A stretch of 48,890 nt of DNA from Zygophlyctis sp. KS116 (taxonomy: Eukaryota; Chytridiomycota). Position 1 is the stretch's first letter. Every line of letters begins with the position of its first letter. The notes under the pieces are model-generated. The model searched no databases. It had not been told where the DNA came from and saw nothing but the letters and a program-made list of their open reading frames with translations. The stretch lies in contig BAAFSQ010000058.1 in assembly GCA_054661495.1 (NCBI GenBank), positions 1 to 48,890 of the forward strand. The letters are read 5' to 3'. The position numbers were made by a program, and so were the translations under genes. Of this stretch, positions 1-12,200 are shown one piece after another.

Positions 1-161
1 CTGCTTTTGGAATCCGCAACGATAGCAGTCGTACAAAATTCGTATCTTGATAGCTAAACCTTGATGTTAAAGAGCAAATTTATCAATAAACACTGACTAG
101 AACTTAATCTTGAACCAAGAATACCTGGACTCGAGCCTACGCCTGGCTGACTGCAAGAAAA

Positions 162-1400
162 ATGTCGAATATCAACATTAGAAGAGATGTGCAGGATAAA
201 TTCTACAGATACAAAATGCCAAAGGTTCGTTTAAGATCTTTAATATTGTAGTTGATTTCTAAAATTGAAGGGAAAGGGAATGGTATCAAGACTGTCGTTG
301 TTAATATCTCTGATATTGCTAAATCACTCGCAAGACCGCCAATGCATCCGATTAAATATTTTGGGTTTGAGTTGGGATCACAAGTAAAAGGTGATGCAAA
401 GGCTGATCGTTATATCGTTAATGGTGCTCATGACGCTGAAAAATTACAAAATATCTTGGATGGTTTCATAAACAAGTTTGTATTGTGTGGATCTTGTAAA
501 AATCCTGAAACAGATTTAGTGATCTCAAAGGATGAAGTAATTACAAAAAATTGTAAAGCCTGTGGTGCAAATACGCAAGCAGATATGGCACATAAATTGA
601 TTCCTTATATTATAAAGAATGCTGCTACTTTGAAAAAGTCTAAAAAAGATAAGAAAGGGAAAAAAGAAGAAGTTTCCGAATCTATAGAGTCTATTCAGCC
701 GAATGATGATGACGATGAGGATGGTGATGACGATGAGGCAGATGAGGCATTTACACAAAAAATTAATATGGAAGCATCTCTTTTAGCTAATGCAAACACT
801 GCATTAGGTGATGATAATGATTGGGCTGTCGATACCTCTGAAGAAGCTGTCGCGGCGCGAATGAAGGATTTAGCAGTACAGGGTGCGGTTGCAAAACTAA
901 TGGACGGAGATGGAGATGAGACAGGTATCATTCTTTTACTTATTTTAGATCCTTTAAATGAATTTGGTGACTTTGTTTCGGATCACAAGAATGATCCTAA
1001 AGCTATTATTGAAAAGGCCAAAGAGTTGGAAATCAGGTCAGATAAAGCAGCTACTATACTTGCTCAAACATTATTTGATCAAAATATTATAGGTCAAATA
1101 AATGAACAATTGCCATTGATTAAGGCTTTTGTTAAGAATGAAAAAGATCAAAAAGGTCTCATTGGTGGGCTTGAACGCTTGATTGGACTTTCACATCCAA
1201 AAGATCTTTTGTCAAAAACAGCCCTTATATTAAAGACATTTTATGACGCTGATATTTTAGAAGAAGAAGCATTACTTTCTTGGGCTGAAAAAGTGTCAAA
1301 GAAATTTATTGAAAGGAAGATTGCACGAAAGATACATGAAAATGCCGAACCATTTATAAAATGGTTACAGGAAGCAGAAGAGGAATCAGAAGAAGACTAA
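162..1400 (+). CDS. TIF5: Translation initiation factor eIF5
   Basis: GTPase-activating protein for eIF2 in the 43S/48S initiation complex. Exons 162-224 and 252-1400 give 403 aa. A 27-nt intron (GTTCGT...TAG) interrupts the frame after codon 21; joined, the N-terminus reads MSNINIRRDVQDKFYRYKMP, the classic eIF5 start. Arg15 of the eIF5 GAP is in the family's N-terminal segment, here conserved in general form. A zinc ribbon is visible with Cys at about 100, 103, 122 and 125. An acidic linker (roughly residues 170-187, mostly Asp/Glu) precedes a C-terminal W2-type helical domain that ends in acidic/aromatic residues (FIKWLQEAEEESEED). Length matches the family (about 400-430 aa). The start lies 161 bp into the window; the gene runs tail to tail with Rpt6, 45 bp between stops. 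Confidence 0.96.
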
Positions 1401-1445
1401 TTTTCAAGTGAAGTTTATTTTCAAGACCAAAAATATTGCCTTTTC

Positions 1446-2694
1446 TTATTTGAAGAGTTTCTTGATGCTCATATTCTGTTCCGAATCTTTTTTGAGTACC
1501 TTTGAAACAGCCATTTCGAAATCCTCTTGATTTACGTGAATTCTTCTTTCTCTAAGAGCGTACATACCAGCTTCAGTGCAAACCCCCTTAACTTCAGCCC
1601 CAGAAGCACCAGGCATAGTTTCAGCAATCTTTCTCAAATCAATTCCTCTGGTTAAATTCATTCTTCTCGAGTGGATTTTTAGAATATCATGACGAGCTGC
1701 CTCATTTGGAGGAGGAAATTCAATTTTACGATCGATTCTTCCCGGTCTAAGCAAAGCTGCATCAAGAATATCAATACGATTCGTAGCCATGATAACTTTA
1801 ATATTTTGGGAAGGTTCAAATCCATCCAACTAAAAATTATCCAAAATGAATTACCTGATTAAGTAACTCCAGCATAGTTCTCTGAACTTCCGAATCACCA
1901 CCACTACTTCCACCACCACTTCCTTCACGACTAGAACCAATAGAATCAATTTCATCCATGAAAATAATTGAAGGTGCATGTTCTCTTGCCATAACAAACA
2001 ACTCTCGAACCATTCTTGACCCTTCTCCAATATATTTTTGAACTAATTCAGATCCGGAAACTCTTATAAATTTACAGTCAGTATGATGAGCAACTGCACG
2101 AGCCAATAAAGTTTTACCTAAATTTAATATATTCATCCTACCTGTTCCTGGAGGACCATATAGTAAAACTCCTTTAGGTTGAGCGATACCTAAAGAATCA
2201 AACAATTCCGGATGTTTGATTGGTAATTCAATAACTTCCTTAATTTCCTTTATCTGATTATCTAATCCACCCACCATTTCATAAGTTGAATCTGGGACCT
2301 TCTCCACCATCATGAGTGAGACAAGTGGATCTATTTTATTTGGAAGAATCTTATACAGCTGATAAGAGTCATGTTTAAGCGCAACTCTTAAACTTGGAGT
2401 CAGAGTTCCAATATCAATTGAAGGTGCAATATCTACTATATACTTCCCTTCTGGATTAACTTTTACCAGAACCTTATTCTTCCCCATGACTTTAACAACT
2501 TCACCGACATAAGCTCCAGGCTCCTGCAAAAGTCCCAACTCTTCACGTAACAATCGCACCTTGGCATTTAACTGATTTCTCTGAGCCTCAAGCCGTCTCA
2601 GATTTTGTGTTTGCTTTACCACAACAGTTGATAGTTCCTCTATTTTATTGGTATAAAACGACTTTATTCCATCGTTGGTTTGAGAAATTGTCAT
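1446..2694 (-). CDS. RPT6: 26S proteasome regulatory ATPase Rpt6 (PSMC5/SUG1)
   Basis: AAA+ subunit of the 19S base ring that unfolds and threads ubiquitylated substrates. Exons 2694-2142, 2117-1855 and 1829-1446 give 399 aa. An N-terminal coiled coil (about residues 15-60), an OB domain and an AAA domain are present. Walker A GPPGTGKT falls at about 180-187, Walker B is IIFMDEID, followed by an SRH-type [19 protein letters not shown]. Rpt6-type stretches ([20 protein letters not shown] and the MSIKKLFK end) separate it from other Rpts. Intron 1 (24 nt, 2141-2118) splits the Walker A motif, has a length divisible by three and no stop, so its retention would insert eight residues between GTG and KT. 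Intron 2 is 25 nt. The promoter is shared with the divergent gene at 2787 (92 bp between start codons). Confidence 0.97.
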
Positions 2695-2786
2695 TTTCGC
2701 GCCTAGGGTTATTAAACAAGATATAACCTAGTGCTTAAGTTTAAAGCATTTATAGATTTAATGGTCTCTTTTATACCCTAGAAAAA

Positions 2787-4805
2787 ATGAAAATTTTCAT
2801 CTCCAAAAATAAAGATTTTAAACTAGATTTCCAAAAAGATTTCTTAAAGGGATACGATATTTCTCCAGTCCTTAATAAATTTGAGATTTTAATTCATAAT
2901 CCTGAGAAAAATCCTAGAAAAATAATAGGACTCTCTCTCCTAGAAAATGTTTTACCAACTAAACATTCTGTTCCTTTTCAGCGCCTTGAAATTCTCGGTA
3001 AATTCAAGGTGAAAAATGAAGTTTCGGACATTCAGTTGTTTTTCAATACGTTGACAATTCCAAAGATTAGATCGTCTCTAGAGTCTAATATTATGAATTC
3101 AAATCCAACTGAAGACATTCATCTGGATATAGAGATAAAGAAAATGCAGAATTCTACAAAATGTTGTCTGGAAATGGATCAATTTGATTTATTTCAGGTT
3201 AAGTATCATACAACCACTCATACTCTTTTAGAAAATAATCAGGTAGAAATGCGAAAAGAGTCTATAGAATTCATCAATCATGACTCTAGACTGTCCAAAT
3301 TCTCACTAGATTTCGATTTAGGAAAATGTTTAAAGGAAATCAATACTTTGGACGTAATTTCAGACATTGTAAAATTGAATTTTCAAAGTCAAAACTTTCT
3401 AAAGACAAAGGAACTCTTGCATCCAAAGAGATGGTTACCAATGAATTTAAATCATATCTTACCAAATTCTGTATCAAAATCTAAAAAAGAACTAGATTTG
3501 AACGTCAACTGGAATTATATAAGTGTACTAAAAGATCTATATGCAGTTAATGATAATATTCATAATTTAGTCTTGGGAAAAGAATGGAAATTCCAAAATG
3601 ATGATACTCAAGGTTTTCAAAAACTCAAATCTTTGAAAATAGGATTTAAAATGGAAGAACAAGGGATTGAAAATACTATTGATATTCTTAGTAATAATGA
3701 AATTCATGAATCAATTGAAATCGAAAACTCAAAGCTGCCACTGATGTTAGAAACACGATCTTCAATGGACACCAAAGTTATGGTTGATCGTTTCATGGTT
3801 AAAAGGAAAAGAACCAATTCTAACTTGCATCAAGAAAAAGAATGTAAGCAAGCCAAGGTAGAGCAAACTATTTCAAAGGATTTCTCAACACAAAAGCTAC
3901 AGGAAGTTTCCATGGATTTGGTTGACTTGGAAATACCAAAGTTTGATCAGGAAAATGCCAAAAAGCACAAGTATATTGGCAATTCAACGTTTTTCTCTAA
4001 AAGAGAACTTGTAAAGCTCTTGGAATCAAAATATTGTATTGAATTGATTGAAAGAAATTTAGATATCGGCAAAGATGATGAAAGTCCCAGAAAGATTCAA
4101 AGAGAGGACGTAATCATTGATGAAAAAACGTGTATTGTGTACATTTTCTCAATTTAACTTTAGGTTACATTCTTTGACTGATTTGCTATTTCCGAATCAA
4201 AGTGACATTATTGATAGTCTTTCAGAAACGCTGATTGGACAGCAAATTCTTGTTTTATCATTGCGGTATTCAAATATCTATTTATTCATGTCCGAAATTG
4301 ATTTAGAAAAACCAGATTCTCGTATATTGCTAAGGTACAGTCGATCAATAATATTAGTAAAATTAAGATTGATCCCTTTACTCCGCCAATTAGAAAATCA
4401 ATACTTTACTTGTACAAACTAAAAAAATATTTATACTCTTCATTGGATGTTAAGTTGAAAATAATCTTTGTTAGTAATTATGATCAAATTGCTTGGTGGA
4501 TTCGTAGTATTGGAGATGCTCAGGCATTAAACTATCAGATGCTTGGATCTTTGAACACCACCTATAATCTTCATTGTTGGGACTCAAGATCATGGATTAT
4601 GGACAATGAATCATCTGCGGAACGATTCTTATCAATGTTTCCAGTGTTAAATTCCTTTCAGGCACAGATATTATTGTCTCAGAATTCTTTAAAAGAAATT
4701 TTGAACATGACAAAGTCCGAACTTTTAGAAAACTTCAAATTGTGGATTCCAGAAAGGAATTTACAAATTTTCTATTCAATGACGCACATGAAGCTAGAAT
4801 TATAG
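2787..4805 (+). CDS. SHOC1/Zip2-like XPF-family meiotic protein (putative)
   Basis: Probable homolog of SHOC1 (animals/plants) and Zip2 (yeast), ZMM-group proteins that promote meiotic crossovers with SPO16. Exons 2787-4129, 4164-4334 and 4358-4805 give 653 aa; introns are 34 and 23 nt and splicing is needed to keep the frame. The long N-terminal part (about 1-410) is low in recognisable motifs. From about residue 430 a degenerate ERCC4/XPF nuclease-like fold is suggested by DVIIDEKTC and alternating strands (LVLSLRYSNIYLFM, LKIIFVSN), without an ERKxxxD catalytic motif. The end (ERFLSMFPVLNSFQAQILLS ... WIPERNLQIFYS) looks like the helix-hairpin-helix pair of XPF relatives. What is seen: a catalytically dead XPF-like C-terminus. 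The SHOC1 assignment is inference; another inactive XPF-family member is the main alternative. Confidence 0.5.
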
Positions 4806-4852
4806 AAATTAATGTGAATCAACTCAATCACCCCAGAATTTTAAGTCGATGT

Positions 4853-6401
<1,549 letters not shown>

Positions 6402-6450
6402 ATTTTTTCAGGTCGTTTTATTAAGATTAAAATTTTAATTGTTTTACATC

Positions 6451-6916
6451 TTACTACAAGTATAAATAGAGAATAAAATTACATAATTGACAGAGATCAA
6501 GTAGTCGGCCAAAGATTCAACAACTTTTGTAGCTTCTCCTGGCTGAATCGGTTCATCATAGACACCAATCAAAATTGCCTGCTTAGTCTTTACGCAAACG
6601 ACTCCTCCGGCTCCCTTGGTATAAATTATATAGTATTTACCTTTTTGCCATACACCGATCGATCGTCTGCTCTAAGAGCAATATATTTAACACTGGCGAT
6701 GTGTAATCCGTTTGCTCTAATTCCAGAGGCGTCAGAAAATGCTTTTGTGAGCGCGGAAATTTCATTCGCATTGATCTTTGATTTAGTTTTTAATAAAATT
6801 TATACAGAGAATCCAGCAGATGTAGCCCATAGTCCTCCGTTATGACCATGTATAGCGGCCTGTAAAAGTTTTCCAGTTCCTACCAAGTTTGTGTCAACGT
6901 ATGCTTGCCACGACAT
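6451..6916 (-). CDS. PFY1: Profilin
   Basis: Small actin-monomer and poly-proline binding protein controlling actin assembly. Exons 6916-6806, 6775-6641, 6614-6483 and 6453-6451 give 126 aa, the usual size. The start MSWQAYVD, the middle [20 protein letters not shown] and the end [18 protein letters not shown] align along the whole family. Introns are 30, 26 and 29 nt. The third one lies between the last sense codon (TAT) and the TAA, so the last coding exon is only the stop codon; without that splice the protein would gain about nine hydrophobic residues not found in profilins. It is co-oriented with Mo25 (80 bp downstream of the Mo25 stop) and 49 bp upstream of PRMT3. Confidence 0.95.
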
Positions 6917-6996
6917 TTTCTTTTCTTAGCTTTAGCTCTAGGAATTTTCTTAAAATTGAGCAAGGTTATAATTTAGGGTAAAGTCATAAAGTATTG

Positions 6997-8120
6997 TTAC
7001 AACGCTTGTATTTGCTTTATTAAGGCAGCCTTTTCATCATTAAACTGTTCATCATCTGTACGATCATTATGAAAAGTAGATAAAAAAGATAATAGCTTTT
7101 CCTTATTTTTGTAGAGTATATCATGAATCGGAGGAGACTTGTTTGGATTTGCAACAAAAATCTAGATTTTTATAAAAAATTTAAAATACCTTGAATACAT
7201 GAAAAGCTTCAAATTGTATATTTTTAGACTTGTCTCTCAACAAATTCATCATTAATTTTAGATTATCTGGAACAGAGATGTACTGAATCATGACATTAAA
7301 ATTTTTCCTATCCAATAGTAATTCTCCCAACAACTTTAGAGACTGTCTTTTTGTAACATAATTTTCAGAATTTAATAATTCTGTATATTTTTGAAAAAAC
7401 TAGTATTATTAGACTTGAAATAATACAGTCTCATAATTTGCTTCTAAAAAAATTGATGTGAGTCCTTTATGTTTTGTTAAAATATCCTAGGAATAAAAAT
7501 AATTTTTTAAAATACCTTGAAATTTGAAAAAGCATCACTTGCAACATCAAAAGTACTAAGATCCACTAATTTAAAAAAATTCCAGAAATATTTAGACTCT
7601 AAAATAATCTTTACTAGACATTCATGCCTAGAAACTTCTCTTAAAATCATTCCACAATTTAGAGAAATTTCTGGTTCATCATATCCTGAAATCAGACTAT
7701 AGAGTAATTGAGGATTTGTAGAGATATATTCTGCAGTTGGGAATCTAGTTCCAATTTGTCTTCGAAGTAAATTATTAAAAATCTGAGCAACATCTTTTTT
7801 AGCCTGTAATTAGAATATTTTTTAGAGAAATAGCTACAATAATAGCTCTAAATCCTATAAAAACTTACTTCAAATTCGAATTTATCCAAATTAGTGGCCA
7901 AATTCCCCAATAAATCTGTATTATAAACTTCCTGAGCCAAATTAGAGACTAATTCAGAATTTGGTTCAGACTCTCCATCTCCATAAAGAATATTTTTTAT
8001 ATTTATTAGAATTTTAGACATTTCCTCTCCAGACTTCTTCTCCACAGGCCTATTCAAGACCTCGATCAATGACTTTATGAGCTCTGCAGGCGATTTACTT
8101 TTAGATTTAAAAAAATTCAT
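6997..8120 (-). CDS. HYM1: Mo25 / CAB39 scaffold protein (Hym1)
   Basis: Armadillo-like helical scaffold that activates STE20/GCK-family kinases; in yeasts Hym1/Pmo25 acts in the RAM/MOR morphogenesis pathway. Exons 8120-7869, 7803-7516, 7486-7427, 7399-7190 and 7161-6997 give 324 aa (human 341). Family signatures: SPAELIKSL near the start, [51 protein letters not shown] and the C-terminal [15 protein letters not shown]. Introns are 65, 29, 27 and 28 nt; the first is the longest intron seen in the window. The start codon lies inside the end of TRAPPC13 (14-bp same-strand overlap in another frame). Confidence 0.95.
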
Positions 8121-9090
8121 TTTCTACTAGTATATCTACTCCAACAAGACAAGAATCAATTTCCAATTTTAGATGAAAAAATCCCGGATAAAGTGCTAAA
8201 AAGCTTAAATTCACCGTTTTCCCCTCAAATTGTTTTCCTAGAATCAAGACTTGTTTAGAACAATTCAACACTTTAATACTTGGCTCTTGATCTGAAGAGT
8301 CTCTAGTAAATCCCAGATTAAACTTTTCTTCTACTTTTATCCTTTTAGGAACAAAAGACACTAGTACTTTAGACTCTAGTATTAATTTCTTTTGTAAATT
8401 TGCAGTCACTAATCTTCCTGTACTTCCATTATCAAAACTCCATTGTAAATCACATTTTCCTAAATTTTCTCCAAATATTTTTAAATAGTATAAATACTGT
8501 CTTGATTCTTTAGGTGCCATTAATTTAGAGAAATTATTATAGTCTATTAAACTTGATTCAGAGTCTATAGTAGGAATAAATTTCATTTGATTTAGAATAA
8601 TTGAAAAAGTAGAAATATTTGTCAGAATAATTTCTAGAAAACTTCCATCTCTACTCTTTACAGTTGATAATTTAAGAGAAAGAGGATTTAAAACTTGAAA
8701 TTTATAGAATTTCCTTTGAAACTTTCTTTCTTCTCCTAGAGTATAAGAGACTGTACAGACTAGAATATGTATTCCTAATTCTTTAATTTCATGACTTGTT
8801 TTATAGTTTTTTGTAGATAATTCTTGTAAATTCTCTTCTAAAAGAGAAAATCTAGAATTTGTAGTTTGTAATTCAGCTTTTATAGAAATTTCACAGAGTT
8901 TAACTAGAGATTCATTTGATAGCACTAATAGAGCTTCAAAGTGTTGTCCCAAGTAAATGCTTCCAAAAGAACTAGGAAGAGATAAAAAGTCTTGTATGGC
9001 CCCAACCAGTTGTAGTTTTTCCTTGTTGAAAATACTAGCATGAGGTTTGGAAAGTCGAATTATTTTTAGCGAAAGCAAGTTGTCATTCAT
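8107..9090 (-). CDS. TRAPPC13: TRAPP complex subunit TRAPPC13
   Basis: Subunit of the metazoan/filamentous-fungus type TRAPPIII tethering complex (Rab1/Ypt1 exchange, ER-Golgi and autophagy traffic). One uninterrupted exon, 327 aa, slightly shorter than animal homologs (about 400 aa). The N-terminal LSLKIIRLSKP and SSFGSIYLGQHFEALLVLSN match the DUF974 family consensus, followed by Ig-like beta-strand repeats and the C-terminal LALYPGFFHLKLEI. Its last codons overlap the first codons of Mo25 (8107-8120). It is one of the few intronless long genes here. Confidence 0.85.
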   Translation of the reverse strand: MNDNLLSLKIIRLSKPHASIFNKEKLQLVGAIQDFLSLPSSFGSIYLGQHFEALLVLSNESLVKLCEISIKAELQTTNSRFSLLEENLQELSTKNYKTSHEIKELGIHILVCTVSYTLGEERKFQRKFYKFQVLNPLSLKLSTVKSRDGSFLEIILTNISTFSIILNQMKFIPTIDSESSLIDYNNFSKLMAPKESRQYLYYLKIFGENLGKCDLQWSFDNGSTGRLVTANLQKKLILESKVLVSFVPKRIKVEEKFNLGFTRDSSDQEPSIKVLNCSKQVLILGKQFEGKTVNLSFLALYPGFFHLKLEIDSCLVGVDILVENEFF

Positions 9091-9180
9091 TAAACACGAT
9101 TTAAATTTTAAGTCGGTCCGTTTATCATTTTACATTTATCATTTATCCAATTTTAGCATGTTGATCATGTTATACACTAG

Positions 9181-9200
9181 GTTATAGCATGTTATAGCAT
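9181..9200. repeat. 10-bp direct repeat between TRAPPC13 and Hir3
   Basis: GTTATAGCAT twice in tandem, preceded by repeated TTTATCATT-like units (9120-9145). It lies in the 120-bp gap that must hold the Hir3 3' end and TRAPPC13 promoter. Confidence 0.85.
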
Positions 9201-9210
9201 GGCGCTACAT

Positions 9211-12200
9211 CTAGATAAACAGGTTGAGGCGCTTCCCAGACATGTTGCCACGACAGGCGGTTAATGCACGCTTCAAGACTGTAGAGAAATCTAAACTAGG
9301 ATTTTCACAGACTGTACTGGTCATGGATCCCACAAATAAACTAGTATAGCTTTCTACTAGTAATCGATCTAATTCTACTTCTCCAACTCTAGAATCGTTT
9401 AGTTTTTTAAGTTCAAAAAGTGAAAGTAAAGTTCCTACTAAAAGATTTTTAAGAGAGTCTGTAGAATTGAAAAATATTGCTTCAATTCCAGGTGCGATTT
9501 GGAGAAATTCAGATTTAGAAACACGATAAGTTAGAGCTGAAAGGCCTTGAGAGTGTGGGATTGTGCTAGATAATAACTAGAGATTTTAGAAAAAATAATT
9601 ACATGAAGTAGAGATTCAAAACAATATTTCCAACTCTTGTCAAAGTAAAATATTTCTTCGGATTTTGAGAGTTTTCTCGCAAGGCTTTTAAGAGTTTCTA
9701 CATCTCCAAAATCTAAAATAATAGAAATCATCAAGTCTACGTATTTACAAGTGTAAATATAGTGTCTGCCAGGACTAATTAAATTTAAAATTTAGAAAAA
9801 AATACCGTTGTAGAGGAGATTTCCAGAATTGTATAAAGGTTTTAGAGGTTGGTTTGAATTGAAAGAGATTAGATAAAATTTCTTGGGCTTTTCCAGAATC
9901 TTTAAAGACTTTGAAGGCTATCCATGCTTGCTTAAAATATTAATATTAAAAAAATACCTGATAATAAATCTTATGATACCATTTCTTCTTGTCCAAACTC
10001 TTCAAAATTTCAAGATAATTAGAAATCATGGAAAAGGCTGTATGTTTTTCATCAGAGAGTTCAGGGATTTCTAAAAGTGAGACTCCATCTTCGGATTTTC
10101 CAGATACTGGCAATTTTAAAAGGCATCGTTTAATAATTGTGGAAATAGATGATGTTACAACTAAGGGCTGGCTTTTTAAACTGTTTTAAAATTACCTGGA
10201 TCTGATCACGGTATAATGCTTTACGCAGAAATGATAGTAGCTTTATAATAGGTTCTAGAATCTTTTCTTCTTTATTCATGGGTAAAAGTTCAATACAAGT
10301 TGCGAAAGAATTGATTACTTCCTAGGAAATTAAAGTTCTTAATTCTTACCGAAGATTTCTTTGCTAATTTAGCATAACAGGATGCCAAAGCAAAAGGGTA
10401 GTACCATTCTCGATGATCAAACATTTCAGCTTTTGTGAATGCATAAACAGATAGATATAAAATCTGCTGTCTACGTTGATTAATATTAACCTTTTCAGAA
10501 ACAAAGGCTTCCTTAATACTATCTTGCTGTTTAATTGTTATTATGTTTTGTTCATTTTCCTTTGCGATTTTAGCCAGCTTTAAAAGTATTATAGTTTGAT
10601 CTGATACAGTTGAAGTTGTGGGTCTACCATCCATTGGTTCAGAAACAATAGATCGCAAGAGATCTCCAAAATCTCCCCACAAGGTCGAAGCCACATCTCT
10701 ACGAGCGCCTAAAACATATAATTTATGCCGCTTATATTGCGAAGCTTTTTTCAAATGCTTGATAGCCTGTACAAAACATAAAAACGATCTCTATGATTAA
10801 ATTAATAATAAAACTCCTTACTCTTTGACAATTTGCGATATTTTTGCGGCCTTTGGTTACTTCCTGCACACTTCCATTTAAAAGTTCTTCGGCTTGAGAT
10901 TTGTAACTTTGAGCTAACAACGCCCATCCATCTATATCTTCAGGATCGAGATATAAGTGATTCTTTTCCTTTAATAAAAATAGTTTACCATTAATTGAGT
11001 AATTAACATCTTTAAAGAGTCCCCCTCTTTCCTTAGCTGAACTTTAAATTGTGCCCACAAGATCATGGCCTGAAGTTTGAATAATCGGAGTTGGACTTCT
11101 GGAATTTTTTCGCTGTGTAACCGGACCAATCCCACCAATCCATTCGGTCGATCTGGATGAAGCATTAAAGGGTCGATATCTGACTTTAAGTAATTATTTA
11201 TGTTATTCTTATTGATTTCAACCTCAACTATGTATGTGAACGATCAATAAAATATACCCATATCCCGAGGAGTCTTTTTAAATAGCTGCGCAACTTTGTC
11301 TATACAATCACGTACTTCATTAGAGACTGATCGAAACGACCTATTCTTAAACTTATTGATCACGTAATGCTCTGCAGATTCAAACACCTCCGTGGCAGCT
11401 TCCAATTCGAAAGGCTTAGGGGATGTGTTATGGTCCTTTGGTTCAAACTCAGCATCACCAAACTAACCGATTACTTTATAAATGCCGATACCTTAACTAC
11501 AATACCATATAAGCAAAAATAACATTGATAGGCATCCCTTTGAGTTTCGCTATTCTTGAGTTCTCGAATTATAAAATTGAGGAATCGACCTTGACAATCA
11601 AAAGAAAGTACTTACCTCCATCAACCGAACAGACCTTTAAATCGCCGAGAAATTGGTGCAAAAATTCCAATATAGAATTTGAAGGATTTATCTGCAAAGA
11701 ATCTGCATAATTTTCGTATGCCAATATCTGTTTAATGATGAGATAAAAAATCATCCATGAACGTACGCAAAATATTTCAATAGTTTTGATCCTTTTTTCA
11801 TAAACAGTTTTTGGCAAAGATGCCATATAGTCCCGAGGAAGCCCAAAGAGATAAATCGATAATTTAACACAAATTGCACATTCGTCCACCAGCAATTCGA
11901 GAAAAGTCTTATTATCAAACTCCGGGCTAGATAAGCAATTCAGCTGCTCAGTCCAATTATTTCCAGCTAGAAAATCAATCAATAGTCCCCATAAATCACA
12001 AAAAAACTGCAAAGGGACATCGATTTGACCATCATAAAGTAATATGTTCCTTAAAATGTCAGCGGCAGCAACTATTCCATTCTTAACCGCTTCACCATCT
12101 CGATTAAGTGTTTTTAACGACTAGAATTAAAAAAAATCTTATACATCAAAATGCATCCGATGAAAAGTTAATCTGCGCGGGAATTCGCCAAATATTAGCT

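Noticed and set aside
105-150. tRNA T-arm-like sequence (GGACTCGAGCC and its complement)
   Set aside because: No matching acceptor stem, anticodon arm or A box could be found around it.
2111-2150. Apparent eight-residue insertion in the Rpt6 P-loop
   Set aside because: Explained by a 24-nt GT-AG intron; removing it restores GPPGTGKT.
6645-6845. Plus-strand open frame of 66 codons
   Set aside because: It lies antisense to profilin exons, which match the family fully.
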